A stretch of DNA of 51,346 nucleotides from positions 1 through 51,346 of IMG/VR virus record IMGVR_UViG_3300049259_000157. The stretch is one strand, 5' to 3'. The translations under genes and the position numbers were made by a program. Shown here piece by piece: positions 14,060-22,207 of the stretch (within the stretch, counting starts at the first letter, position 1; each line of letters begins with the position of its first letter). The notes beneath the pieces were generated by a model. That model was not told where the DNA came from. It searched no databases and saw only the letters and a list, made by a program, of their open reading frames with translations. The stretch is from a virus.

Positions 14060-14623
14060 CTACGGACGTACGCGCAGCAGGTAGGCGCGGTGCTCGGGCT
14101 TCGACCAGGTCTCGTTATGCTGGTCGATGCCCTGCCCGGTTGAGCGACGGATGGCCGGGTGGTTGCCGTTCGGTCCGACGCACTCCAGGATGTCGAGGTT
14201 GCGGAACACCGGCTTCGCCGGATCCCATCCGACGAACGTCCTCGAGACCCCCGTGACGATCACGGCGTGCCCCGGCCACGGCCCGGCGTCCACGCCAGGC
14301 AACCGGATAGTCGGGTAGGCGATGATGTCGCCCTCGCGCGGCAGGTCCGCGACGAGCTCGAACAGATCCCGCCGGTGCTTGGCGTCCTCGATCGCGCTGT
14401 TGCTGTTCGTGTCGTCGCTGACGGTCGCCCAGCCGCCCTGGTTGTAGCCGGGGCGATGCGTCGGGATCCGGTAGCAGTAATTCACCGCGTACCGGAAGCA
14501 GTCGAACACCAGGTGCTCGGCGGCCGCATCGTCAGCGCCCCAGAGGTACGTGCCGCGGCCGAGCAGGGACCATGCGCGAGAAACCGCTTCGGCCGCGGTC
14601 GCGCCAGGTCGAGGTCCGGTCAT
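14060..14623 (-). CDS. NlpC/P60-like peptidoglycan hydrolase (endolysin candidate)
   Basis: The 187-residue product has the core of a papain-like cell-wall hydrolase: a helix AAEAVSRAWSLLG, then TYLWGADD, the nucleophile region VFDCFRYAVNYC, EGDIIAYP, and the histidine in GPWPGHAVIVTG, followed by a strand VGWDPAKPVF. NlpC/P60 enzymes cut peptide bonds in peptidoglycan. ATG 14623 overlaps the upstream stop; the longer frame reaching back to 14725 runs through another gene. It is the last gene of the lysis cluster. There is no signal peptide, so release would need the holin candidates upstream. Confidence 0.7.
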   Translation of the reverse strand: MTGPRPGATAAEAVSRAWSLLGRGTYLWGADDAAAEHLVFDCFRYAVNYCYRIPTHRPGYNQGGWATVSDDTNSNSAIEDAKHRRDLFELVADLPREGDIIAYPTIRLPGVDAGPWPGHAVIVTGVSRTFVGWDPAKPVFRNLDILECVGPNGNHPAIRRSTGQGIDQHNETWSKPEHRAYLLRVRP

Positions 14624-14838
14624 CGCTGGACCTCGACCTGGATGTCCCCGTCGACCTTGAGCTCCAGGGAATCGTCCACCATCAAGATCGCGAGATGGAG
14701 TATCGGGATGTTTCCTGCATCGCACTCGAGCTTGAAGCTCACGATCCTCTGCGAGAGGATGCCGTTGATCCAGATCTTGGTGTTGTTAGATTGCCCCTTG
14801 GATTCGATGCGGACGTGGGTGTTGCCAACCTCCTCCAT
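14620..14838 (-). CDS. Small hypothetical protein, 72 aa
   Basis: A beta-rich small protein: THVRIESKG, TKIWINGILSQRIVSFKLECD, ILHLAILMVDDSLELKVDGDIQVEVQ. Overlaps exist at both ends (ATGA). The all-beta pattern with a short loop resembles small structural or carbohydrate-contacting phage proteins, but no family is recognised. It lies between a 110-residue gene and the hydrolase. Confidence 0.6.
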   Translation of the reverse strand: MEEVGNTHVRIESKGQSNNTKIWINGILSQRIVSFKLECDAGNIPILHLAILMVDDSLELKVDGDIQVEVQR

Positions 14839-15170
14839 CACGCACCTTCCTGATGTGCGGCGACCTGGACCACGCACGACCCCGGAACGACGACGTCGAC
14901 GGTGGGATACACGAAGCAGTGGCCGGTGACGGTGTGGCCGCGCTCTCGCGCGATGGCAATGGCCGCCATCTTGACGTCGTTGATCGTGGCCGGGAGTCCA
15001 ATCCCGCTGACGCTCGGCTTCTTGACGATCACGCAGACCGGCCCGCCGATGTCCGTCAGTGGCTCGCTGGTGCCGTCGTCTCCCACCATGACGAGCTCGT
15101 AGCACACGAAGTCGTCGCGGTTGATCTCGTACGGATACGGCACCCAGCGGATCTCGATGGTGCCGATCAC
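14838..15170 (-). CDS. Hypothetical protein, 110 aa
   Basis: GTG start overlapping the holin-candidate stop. The N-terminal half is strand-rich (IGTIEIRWVPYPYEINRDDFVCYELVMVG), followed by GPVCVIVKK, a helix NDVKMAAIAIARERG, and a late strand region (GHCFVYPTVDVVVPGSCVVQV). No catalytic pattern is evident. Its place in the lysis cluster does not by itself define a role. Confidence 0.6.
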   Translation of the reverse strand: MIGTIEIRWVPYPYEINRDDFVCYELVMVGDDGTSEPLTDIGGPVCVIVKKPSVSGIGLPATINDVKMAAIAIARERGHTVTGHCFVYPTVDVVVPGSCVVQVAAHQEGA

Positions 15171-15670
15171 GACGCGACCACCTTCGCGCTCGGGATGCTG
15201 GACGCGGCGGCCGCCGTCGCGCCGCCCGGGATGTGGGCCTTGATCCATTCCCACAGGCCGGCCGCGGTTGCCGCGGTTGCGAGCGCGCTGGCGACCAGCA
15301 TCCACGAGATCGTCACGCCGACCGCGAGGGCCGCACCGAGCGTGCCGGCCAGCGAGATCGCGAACGCCAGCACGAGCCCGCCGAACGCCGTCTTGAACAC
15401 GTCGGGCCCGAACACGCGCAGCGGGTAGACGATCCCGATGAGGCCGACGCCGGCGAGCACGCCCCACTGCTTGCTCGTCACCGCGACGTAGAGCGCCTGC
15501 AGCCACGCGCTGGCGTTCTGGTCGGGCGGGGGCGGCGCGGTCGCCGCGAGCGCGCTACCGGCCAGGCAGAGCAGGAACAGCGTCGCCAGCGGGAACCGCC
15601 AGCGGGGCAACCGCGCCAGCGGGCGGAACAGGGGCCACAGGAACGACTTGCGAGGGGTCAGGTTCTGCAT
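15167..15670 (-). CDS. Multi-spanning membrane protein, holin candidate
   Basis: The 167-residue protein begins with a basic lead and a hydrophobic segment ending in AGSALAATAP, which could be a cleaved signal peptide. Three more hydrophobic segments follow (VLAGVGLIGIVYPL, GLVLAFAISLAGTLGAALAVGV, SWMLVASALATAATAAG), then a short tail. Position between the spanin genes and the hydrolase fits a holin. The size is at the upper end for phage holins, and a conjugation-pilin-like or other membrane protein is possible. Its first codons overlap the 3' part of the Rz1-like gene in another frame. Confidence 0.55.
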   Translation of the reverse strand: MQNLTPRKSFLWPLFRPLARLPRWRFPLATLFLLCLAGSALAATAPPPPDQNASAWLQALYVAVTSKQWGVLAGVGLIGIVYPLRVFGPDVFKTAFGGLVLAFAISLAGTLGAALAVGVTISWMLVASALATAATAAGLWEWIKAHIPGGATAAAASSIPSAKVVAS

Positions 15671-15992
15671 GACCCCCGGTTTCGCACGCCGCGCGCGCTT
15701 CGTACAGTCCTGTCAACGTGTCCAGCAGGCTCGCCAGCCTCACCGCGTTCGCCGGGTCTAAGCAGAGCGATCCCGCGCCGAACGCTGCGCCACAGGACGC
15801 GCTGTCAAGTCTTTGCGGCGGGCTTGCCGGCAACGGTGGGAGGGTCGGTGGGCAGAGGGTTCGCACCTCCACCGGCACCGGTACTCGCACTTCCACTGGA
15901 TGGTCGACGGTCACGGTTCGCGTACAGCCGACTGGTGGCGCTGTCATACAGAGCGTCACCCACAGGAGCACCGAGCTTGGCGAGTTTTTCAT
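15555..15992 (-). CDS. Rz1: Rz1-like outer-membrane spanin lipoprotein
   Basis: The ATG lies inside the Rz-like gene in another frame. Residues 1-22 form a lipoprotein signal (MKNSPSSVLLWVTLCMTAPPVG) with the lipobox cysteine next (C23). The mature part is Pro/Val-rich (VEVRVPVPVEVRTLCPPTLPPLPASPP), as usual for Rz1, and a longer Pro/Ala-rich tail follows. It is longer (145 aa) than classical Rz1 and runs into the start of the holin-candidate gene. The out-of-frame embedding is the hallmark of two-component spanins, which fuse inner and outer membranes of Gram-negative hosts at lysis. Confidence 0.75.
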   Translation of the reverse strand: MKNSPSSVLLWVTLCMTAPPVGCTRTVTVDHPVEVRVPVPVEVRTLCPPTLPPLPASPPQRLDSASCGAAFGAGSLCLDPANAVRLASLLDTLTGLYEARAACETGGHAEPDPSQVVPVAPVPPAGAVAPLAVPAGDAVPALPGR

Positions 15993-16281
15993 AGATGGCG
16001 TCCTTGTCGAGTCGCGTCCGCTGCAACTCGAGCTGCAGCGATCCGATGGTTGCCTGCGCCGCCTTGAGCTGCATGGTCGCCGTCGCGGTGCCAGCCTCCG
16101 CGACCTCCGCCCGGTGCAGCATGGCGTCCGTCTTGGCCTCTGCGATCCGCCTGCCGTCCGCCATCGCGTTCGCATCGACCCGGGCGTCAATGCCGTCGCC
16201 TCGAGCTCGCCAGGCAAAAAACCATCCGCTCGCGGTGCCGGCGAGACCGACGACGATCGAGACCCAGGTTGCGATATCCAT
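15805..16281 (-). CDS. Rz: Rz-like inner-membrane spanin
   Basis: An N-terminal anchor (TWVSIVVGLAGTASGWFFAW, about residues 5-24) is followed by a long periplasmic helix or coiled coil (IDARVDANAMADGRRIAEAK, AATIGSLQLELQRTRLDKDAIYEKLAKLG) and a Pro/Gly-rich end. This is the layout of an i-spanin. A lipoprotein gene of the Rz1 type starts within it in another frame. It directly follows an XhlA-like gene, with one base between stop and start regions. Together they complete lysis by disrupting the outer membrane. Confidence 0.75.
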   Translation of the reverse strand: MDIATWVSIVVGLAGTASGWFFAWRARGDGIDARVDANAMADGRRIAEAKTDAMLHRAEVAEAGTATATMQLKAAQATIGSLQLELQRTRLDKDAIYEKLAKLGAPVGDALYDSATSRLYANRDRRPSSGSASTGAGGGANPLPTDPPTVAGKPAAKT

Positions 16282-16809
16282 CTAGCATTTCCCCGACAGC
16301 ATCAGCCCGGATACCACAGCCCACAGCGCGGCGATCGCGGCGAACACGCGCAGCGCGACGTCGCGCCAGAACTTGCCGCGCTCGCGCCGCGCCTCGATGG
16401 CCGCGATCTGGTTCGTCTCGCGCACCTTGATCTCGCTGCGTACCGACTCGACCCGGATGGTCGCCCCGGCCTGGCGATCTACGGCGCGGTCCTCGAGCAC
16501 CAGGTCGAGCTTGCCGACCATCTCGGCCTGGCTCAGCGACAGGTTGACGACATGTCCGGCGAGCTCGTCCACCTTGCGGTCGACCTCCTTGATGCCGTCC
16601 TGCATCTCGGAGCGGACCTGGTGCAGTGCGCTGACCTGATCCTGTGACGCCCGCTTGACCCGGCCGTCGACGTGCTGCAGCGCCTGGATCGCCCCGTCGG
16701 GCAGGGGTGTTACCTCATGATCCCAGGACAGCTCGACGGGGGTCGTCGGCGCCGACGCCGCTCGGGCCTGTGGGGTTCCGAGGTACGGCGTCTTGGGGCG
16801 TGGTGCCAT
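16282..16809 (-). CDS. XhlA-like protein: coiled coil with C-terminal membrane helix
   Basis: The 175-residue protein has a Pro-rich lead, a coiled coil at about 45-110 (GRVKRASQDQVSALHQVRSEMQDGIKEVDRKVDELAG) and a single hydrophobic helix near the C-terminus (VALRVFAAIAALWAVVSGLML). This order matches XhlA/hemolysin-type lysis proteins, which act with holins. It opens the lysis cluster. The family assignment rests on architecture. Confidence 0.55.
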   Translation of the reverse strand: MAPRPKTPYLGTPQARAASAPTTPVELSWDHEVTPLPDGAIQALQHVDGRVKRASQDQVSALHQVRSEMQDGIKEVDRKVDELAGHVVNLSLSQAEMVGKLDLVLEDRAVDRQAGATIRVESVRSEIKVRETNQIAAIEARRERGKFWRDVALRVFAAIAALWAVVSGLMLSGKC

Positions 16810-16842
16810 GCGATCGGGGTTACACGCGGCTCGATGTCGGGG

Positions 16843-17577
16843 TCAAGGCGCGCGCTGGAAGGCGAACCGCAACACGCCTACCCTCAGGCTCATCCCGCCC
16901 GTGGTCGCCGACGCGATCAGGCGGATGTTCATCCAGCTTCCGGGTGCAATCACCTGCGGCGTTATCGCACCTCCGCCAACCGCGGTGAGCGCGTAGGTCG
17001 TGAACGTCGCCGATGGGTTAGTTAGCGCCTTGCGCGCGATGATATTGACCGAGCTTGACGGGTCGACATACACGATATCCATCTGAAGCTGGTGATCGGC
17101 AACACCGTCGCCTGCGGCCTCCAGCGTTCCGCCGAGGAACGTCTCGCCCTCTTCGAATTGGAGCTCGAGGTACACCTCGCATGCGGCAGTCGCCTTGATC
17201 GCGGGCCTGTCAAAGCTGGGGCCCGCGTCGAGCCTGTCGACCTGCCATGCGTTGGTTGCGTCAACCTTGACGATCTTCGGCGCAAACACCCTTGTGAAAG
17301 GCTTCCTGGCGCCGGCCACTATGTTCTGCTGAATCTCATTAAGCAGGGCAGGCGAGATCGGATCATGCGATCCCAGCGTCGTGGTCACGGCGAATGGCAG
17401 GTTGCCCATGCAGTCTCCTTGTGCGCGCGGTGGCGCAGCGTCGTGGTTCGCGGCATCGGCGGCCGCATCGATAGATGTCGCATCCTGCGGCAACGGATCG
17501 GGCGTTGCGGGACTGGAAGAGAACTGACACCCGACCATGACCAGGACAGCTGCGAGAATTTTCATTCCGCGAATCAT
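16843..17577 (-). CDS. Phage lipoprotein with Asp/Ala linker
   Basis: ATG 17577 has AGGA eight bases upstream within CACAGGACA. The signal MIRGMKILAAVLVMVG is followed by the lipid-attachment cysteine C17. A spacer of about 40 residues rich in Ser, Pro, Asp and Ala (TSIDAAADAANHDAAPP) leads to a domain of about 180 residues. This domain is beta-rich (CEVYLELQFEEGETFLGG, DIVYVDPSSSVNIIARK, GGMSLRVGVLRFAFQ). Asp/Ala linkers like this are frequent in myxobacterial surface lipoproteins. It sits between the tail genes and the lysis genes. It could be a receptor-masking lipoprotein or a tail-associated protein. The longer frame to 17610 would bury the signal. Confidence 0.7.
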   Translation of the reverse strand: MIRGMKILAAVLVMVGCQFSSSPATPDPLPQDATSIDAAADAANHDAAPPRAQGDCMGNLPFAVTTTLGSHDPISPALLNEIQQNIVAGARKPFTRVFAPKIVKVDATNAWQVDRLDAGPSFDRPAIKATAACEVYLELQFEEGETFLGGTLEAAGDGVADHQLQMDIVYVDPSSSVNIIARKALTNPSATFTTYALTAVGGGAITPQVIAPGSWMNIRLIASATTGGMSLRVGVLRFAFQRAP

Positions 17578-17606
17578 TGACACTGTCCTGTGCGTTCGCC
17601 AGTGGG

Positions 17607-19574
17607 TCAAAGCGCACCCATCGGCGTCCAGTCGGTCAGGCTATCCGGGTCGTCGGCGATGAACGACCTGGTCGTGATGAACGCGGCATCCGTAAATGCG
17701 TGCTTGATCGCGGCGATAACCGCGTTTGACGCTGCGACATCTGGGTGATGGCCTAGCGCGCTATCCAGCATGACGTACGCGACCAGCGGGCGACCCCAGA
17801 ACGGGATGTAGGCGATCGCCTCGTCCGAGTCGACCGTGGCCGTGCCGGCAAGCGCGGCGATCGACCGTGCGTAGATGCCGCACCACTGGGCCCCTGTGGG
17901 GTGCGCGATGTCGCCGCCGATTTGGGTATACCCGGTGCGCGCGTCGGTCTGGGAGAACTCGATGTGCCACACGCCATCGGTCTCGGTCTGGAAGAGGTGC
18001 AGCCACAGCTGCGACGGGTTTCCCGATACGAATCCGAGCAGGTTCACCGCGCCAGTGCTGACCTGGCTGACGAACGTCTCGCGGAACAGCTGGAAGCTCC
18101 CCGCGGTATCGCGTAGCCCAAACAGGATATAATTCCCGGCCACGCGATCGCCAAAGAACACGCCGGTCTCGAGCCCGCTTTGCGGCGTATTCATCATGAT
18201 CTTCGCGATCATGTGAGACTGCTTGGCATCGGCGCCCACTGGCATCTGCATGTAATGCCAATCCTTCACCACTCCGTCGAACGAATAAGATCCAGCGGGG
18301 AGCGATGCGCGGGCCTGTCCCGCAACCGACGTCCAGCTGCCGGCCGGGGTGACGTCCCACCTCTGAAGCAAGATCTCGTCGAACCCGTCGGAGATCTCGT
18401 TGGAGAATGAGATGTATTGCAGCTCGGTGAGATCGAGCGTGTCGACGATCCCGCCGATGGCGTCCTCGATTCCGGGGATCGAGCAGCCGCGGCGCTGCCG
18501 AAGGCGGGCCAGGACACGCTGTCGCAGCGTGTCGATGCTGTCGCCGGCGACGACCGGCGGCCGGGTCACGGTGATCCAGTCCTGTAGCACCTGGCCGTAC
18601 GCGCGGCCTGGCAGGAAGTTGGCGCGCATCTCCTCGATCTTGGCGCCGGCGAACCCGAGCGCATGGCCCGCCATACGGTTGTCGAGCTGCACATCGCTGT
18701 CGAGCTTGTCGCTGATCGGGAACCCCAGGTCGTGCGACTCGATGAACAGCTGGGTCCCGAGCGGCTGGTACCGGGTGACTCGAAGCCAGGTGGCTTCGAT
18801 CTCCTCCTGGCAGAGCTCGCGCGGAACGACCATGAGCTCATCGATCACGCCGGCGTAGAGCCGGCGGAACCCGTCGGTCGGGTCGCCGAAGATGAACCTC
18901 GACCCGACGAACGAGAAGTCCGTGGTTGACCCGGCGATCGAGCCGTCACTGCTGGCGACCTCTCCGAGCAGCAGATCTCCGATGTAGTAACGGAGCACGA
19001 CGGAAGTCGGCGAGATCCACCGGCGCGTCGCCGTGAGGATCGTAAACTGGCCCGGCGGCAGCGTGAACTCGGCGCCGGTCTGGATGTGGAGCGCGCCGGC
19101 GGTGTCGTTCCAGAGCATCTCGAGCCGCCCGGTTGCAGACGGCGCATCGACCACCGAGATCTGCAGGCCGTAGCAGGCGCCCGTGCCAGCGTCGTTGAAG
19201 ATACCGCGGACCATGATGGTGCCAGCCTCGCCGTAGGCACCCTGGGTGACAGCGTCCCACGACACGACGGCCTGGATGCTGACGTCGCCGGTCAGCATCG
19301 TCGAGCCCGGAACGCGATCCTTGGCGACGATCGCGGTGCTCGCGCTTGGCGCGAACTTGCGGCCGCGGCCGCACGCGGCGCCGACGATCGGCGGCATCGT
19401 CACCGGCGGGTCGTTGAGCGGAGCTATCAGATCCTGCAGGCCGCCGGCGGAGTCGCGCGGTCGCTCGACGTCGTCGCGCTCGAGGAACCGCAGCATGATC
19501 ACGGCCTGGTCGTCGGTCAGCCCAATCGCGCCCGGCGGGTCGTACGAGAACGTGCGGTCAGCGCCCGGCGCCAT
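17607..19574 (-). CDS. Mu gp48/DUF2313-like baseplate protein with LamG-like domains
   Basis: The 655-residue protein starts with a short lead (AIGLTDDQAVIMLRFLERDD). A LamG/concanavalin-like beta-sandwich follows at about 90-260 (VSIQAVVSWDAVTQGAYGEAG, FRRLYAGVIDELMVVPREL). The region at about 325-395 resembles DUF2313/YmfQ tail proteins (DTLRQRVLARLRQRRGCSIPGIEDAIGGIVD). A second beta-rich part follows (MIAKIMMNTPQSGLETGVFFGD, VWHIEFSQTDARTGYTQIG). Directly after the BaseplateJ gene it holds the gp48 position of Mu. LamG-type domains probably serve carbohydrate binding or tip assembly; the fusion is unusual for this position. Confidence 0.7.
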   Translation of the reverse strand: MAPGADRTFSYDPPGAIGLTDDQAVIMLRFLERDDVERPRDSAGGLQDLIAPLNDPPVTMPPIVGAACGRGRKFAPSASTAIVAKDRVPGSTMLTGDVSIQAVVSWDAVTQGAYGEAGTIMVRGIFNDAGTGACYGLQISVVDAPSATGRLEMLWNDTAGALHIQTGAEFTLPPGQFTILTATRRWISPTSVVLRYYIGDLLLGEVASSDGSIAGSTTDFSFVGSRFIFGDPTDGFRRLYAGVIDELMVVPRELCQEEIEATWLRVTRYQPLGTQLFIESHDLGFPISDKLDSDVQLDNRMAGHALGFAGAKIEEMRANFLPGRAYGQVLQDWITVTRPPVVAGDSIDTLRQRVLARLRQRRGCSIPGIEDAIGGIVDTLDLTELQYISFSNEISDGFDEILLQRWDVTPAGSWTSVAGQARASLPAGSYSFDGVVKDWHYMQMPVGADAKQSHMIAKIMMNTPQSGLETGVFFGDRVAGNYILFGLRDTAGSFQLFRETFVSQVSTGAVNLLGFVSGNPSQLWLHLFQTETDGVWHIEFSQTDARTGYTQIGGDIAHPTGAQWCGIYARSIAALAGTATVDSDEAIAYIPFWGRPLVAYVMLDSALGHHPDVAASNAVIAAIKHAFTDAAFITTRSFIADDPDSLTDWTPMGAL

Positions 19575-21103
19575 TACGCCTTCCTCACGATCACCACGCC
19601 GGGCGTCACGTAGTGGATCTGGCCGCTGCTCGGGAACGGATCATCGAGGGGCTCGTAGTCGGCCGCCGGCGACAGGATGAGGGCGTTGCGCACGCCCTGC
19701 TTGTACGCCGCGATCATCGACACCGTCGCCAGGTTGATGCCGCCGATCCAGGGCCCGTATTTGCCACCGGGGTTGGCGCTGCCGATGCCGTTGGCGAGCA
19801 CGTCGAGGCCGATGATGCTCTGCCCTGTCGGCACGGTGGGCGCCGCACTGCTTGCCGGAAGGGGGAGCTGGCCGCGGCCCGCGTAGACGATCTGACCGTT
19901 CAAATGGGCCACGATCGCGTCGCGGATCGGAGTGACCAGCGGGCCACCCGAATAGACCTTGTCGGTGGCCGCAGGCGCGTTGACCGGGGCGACCTCGAGA
20001 ACAACCTTGTCGGTGCCGCTGATCGCCTGAATGCGAAACGGCCGCCCGTCCTGCGCACTCGCAACGCCGTCAAGGATCAGGTCGTGGCCGGCGCGTAGTG
20101 ACGCGGGAAGCGGTGTGGTGAGTCGGAGCTCGCGGGTGCTCGGCGTCCAGGACAGCACGGTCAGCCCCCCGCTGTCCTCGAAGTTGAAGTTGAACGCGGC
20201 GATCCCGTTCGGCGTCAGAACGATCTCGACGCGCTGCGGATCGGCGACGGTGGCCAGCACGCGCAACGCGCCGCCCGTTCCCGAGATCGTGAACGGCGCC
20301 TTTGTCCTGATGTACGCGGCGACGGCGTCGCGATCATCCGACGTCAGCGAGCGGTCGGTGCCCGATCCGTTGTAGAACGCGACGACGTCGATCGAGCCCC
20401 GGCCGGCTCGGTTGGGGTAGGCGTATGCCGAGCTCACCGAGGGCAGCGACTCGATCGCCCAGCGCACGAAGTCGTCCTGGTTGCCGCCGGACGGTGTCTG
20501 AGAAAACGTGTCGAGGAACCGGGCGCGGTAGCCGCCGAACGGCTCGACGTCGAAGCCATCCTCGTCCATGTCGAGCTGCAGGATCACGCCCGACTCGATG
20601 CCGTCGGGCAGCGCCAGGAACCTCAGCGTCGATCCGGCGTCGAGTCGGGTCTGGGATCCGGTGTCGATCGCGGCAACGTCGACATCGACGAACGAGTCGG
20701 GGTCGACGCCTACGGTCCCGGGGATCGTCGCGCCGTTCGGTAGCTCGAAGAGCAGGCCGGTCTCGTCGTGGCGGAGCTGCGCGCCGGCGTCGGCTGCCTT
20801 GCCGGCGGCGCCACGGACCCTCGCGGCGGCCGACTTGCGCGCCGGCGTTGCGCCCTTGCGCTGGACGCCGATGGTGCTGCCCCAATCGTTGATCGGCTTG
20901 CCGTCGCCCGCGGTGAGCGGATGGAGGTCGCGTTGCGCCGAGTCGACGTGGGCGTGCAGTTGGGTCTCGGCGCCCGCCATGTAGCTCGCGCGGCGCCCGT
21001 GGTAGCTCTGCGTCGACGAGAAATTGAGCGTGGGAAATAGCGCCTGGCCGAGGTTGATCAGGAAGTCTCGGGCCTGGGCGAACGTGGGGATCGAGAACGG
21101 CAT
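19574..21103 (-). CDS. Baseplate J-like protein (Mu gp47 type)
   Basis: The 509-residue protein shows the BaseplateJ pattern: an N-terminal part with FSIPTFAQARDFLINLGQALFP, PINDWGSTIGVQRKGATPA and GGLLFELPNGATIPG-like segment, the central DFVRWAIESLPSVSSAYAYPNRAGRGSIDVVAFYN with an aromatic/acidic pattern, and a C-terminal region with VTPIRDAIVAHLN and LATVSMIAAYKQGVRNA. It forms wedges of the contractile-tail baseplate. An inserted beta-rich region (about 310-370) is not typical. The stop shares a base with the downstream start. Confidence 0.8.
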   Translation of the reverse strand: MPFSIPTFAQARDFLINLGQALFPTLNFSSTQSYHGRRASYMAGAETQLHAHVDSAQRDLHPLTAGDGKPINDWGSTIGVQRKGATPARKSAAARVRGAAGKAADAGAQLRHDETGLLFELPNGATIPGTVGVDPDSFVDVDVAAIDTGSQTRLDAGSTLRFLALPDGIESGVILQLDMDEDGFDVEPFGGYRARFLDTFSQTPSGGNQDDFVRWAIESLPSVSSAYAYPNRAGRGSIDVVAFYNGSGTDRSLTSDDRDAVAAYIRTKAPFTISGTGGALRVLATVADPQRVEIVLTPNGIAAFNFNFEDSGGLTVLSWTPSTRELRLTTPLPASLRAGHDLILDGVASAQDGRPFRIQAISGTDKVVLEVAPVNAPAATDKVYSGGPLVTPIRDAIVAHLNGQIVYAGRGQLPLPASSAAPTVPTGQSIIGLDVLANGIGSANPGGKYGPWIGGINLATVSMIAAYKQGVRNALILSPAADYEPLDDPFPSSGQIHYVTPGVVIVRKA

Positions 21104-21106
21104 CGG

Positions 21107-21625
21107 CTACCTCGGGTTGAAAGCCTGGTTGATCGCTGACCCCGTGGTGAGGTCCGTATAGTCGAGCTCGACGACCAGCCGGCCGGTCTCGTCGACCAGC
21201 TCGGCGCCGTCGCGGTCGCGCACCGTGACGTTCAGGTTGCCGATGAGGCCGCTGATCACGAGCAGACCGGCCGCGCGCGCGATGTCGGCCTGCAGCATCT
21301 CGGGGGTCACCGGCTCGCCGTCGCGGATCAGCGACGCGACCGACGTGCCGTCCTCGGGCGTGTACGCTGACAGCCCGAGCTCGATCTCGAGCATCAGCAT
21401 CATCGCGGTGCGGGCGTCGCCGGTCTCTGCCCACTCACCGTTGGCGGTCCGCACGTAGTCGCGGGTGACCGGGTCGAGCAGGCGATCGCCTGTGCCGAGC
21501 TTCGAGCCCGCAACCGCGGTCGGGTTGAGCGACGCCAGCGAGCTTCCACCGGCGCCGCCCGGCGGCACGAACGAGAACGCAGTGCCGAACGGAGACGGGA
21601 ACGGGAACGAGAATGACGTGCCCAC
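21107..21625 (-). CDS. Mu gp46-like baseplate wedge protein
   Basis: The 172-residue protein has an aromatic/Gly-rich lead, then LLDPVTRDYVRTANGEWAETGDARTAMMLMLEIELG, the core of GP46/GPW-like proteins, followed by GTSVASLIRDGEPVTPEMLQADIARAAG and a strand pair (LNVTVRDRDGAELV, GRLVVELDYTDLTTG). It sits immediately before the BaseplateJ gene, as in Mu. It helps to join baseplate wedges to the tail. Confidence 0.75.
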   Translation of the reverse strand: MGTSFSFPFPSPFGTAFSFVPPGGAGGSSLASLNPTAVAGSKLGTGDRLLDPVTRDYVRTANGEWAETGDARTAMMLMLEIELGLSAYTPEDGTSVASLIRDGEPVTPEMLQADIARAAGLLVISGLIGNLNVTVRDRDGAELVDETGRLVVELDYTDLTTGSAINQAFNPR

Positions 21626-21626
21626 G

Positions 21627-22175
21627 TCAGGTTCCGCTCGTCGACATGATCTCTTCCCACTGCTTGGGCGTGGTGGCCTCGTTGAACCAGTACCAAATCG
21701 ATCCGTTGACCCCGCCGCCAGCCGCCTCGATCCCGCCGGAGTTCTTCATCTGGCCGTCGCCGCCTTGGAGATGTTGCCAGCGGGGCGATCCCGAGGTGTT
21801 CTCGCTCTTGAGGCAGATCACCGATCCGTGTACCGCGTTGCGGATCGAGATCTGATTGACGTTGCGCGACGAGCCGTCGGTGACGCAGTGGATCAGCGTG
21901 ACGCTGCCGTAATCGGTTCCGGGATCCCACGGCGACACCGAGGGGCCGAACGTGATCGTCGATCCGGTGAACTCGACATCGAACAGCGCGGTGGCCCCGC
22001 CGCCCCCGCCGGAGAGCGCCAAGATCGCCGCGCGCAAGTCGAACATCGCTTGCCTGACGATGTTGTACTCGGCGTTGGTGATCCACATCTCTGGGTGGGC
22101 GCCGATCGTGGATACCCCGTCCCATTCGGACTTGGGGCCCGGGAGATCGGTCATGTCGTCAACGAAGTTAGTCAC
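21627..22175 (-). CDS. Hypothetical tail-region protein, 182 aa
   Basis: Inserted between the gp45-like and gp46-like genes, a place with no counterpart in Mu. A helical start (NAEYNIVRQAMFDLRAAILAL) and a Gly-rich linker (SGGGGGA) are followed by beta-rich sequence (FDVEFTGSTITFGPS, TLIHCVTDGSSRNVNQISIRNA, SVICLKSENTS). The end has a tryptophan-rich surface (GSIWYWFNEATTPKQWEE). It looks like a small decoration or adhesin-like protein of the tail. No family is recognised. Confidence 0.6.
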   Translation of the reverse strand: MTNFVDDMTDLPGPKSEWDGVSTIGAHPEMWITNAEYNIVRQAMFDLRAAILALSGGGGGATALFDVEFTGSTITFGPSVSPWDPGTDYGSVTLIHCVTDGSSRNVNQISIRNAVHGSVICLKSENTSGSPRWQHLQGGDGQMKNSGGIEAAGGGVNGSIWYWFNEATTPKQWEEIMSTSGT

Positions 22176-22207
22176 CGCCCGGTGTTACCGGATCGGCCGC
22201 GGGCGGT

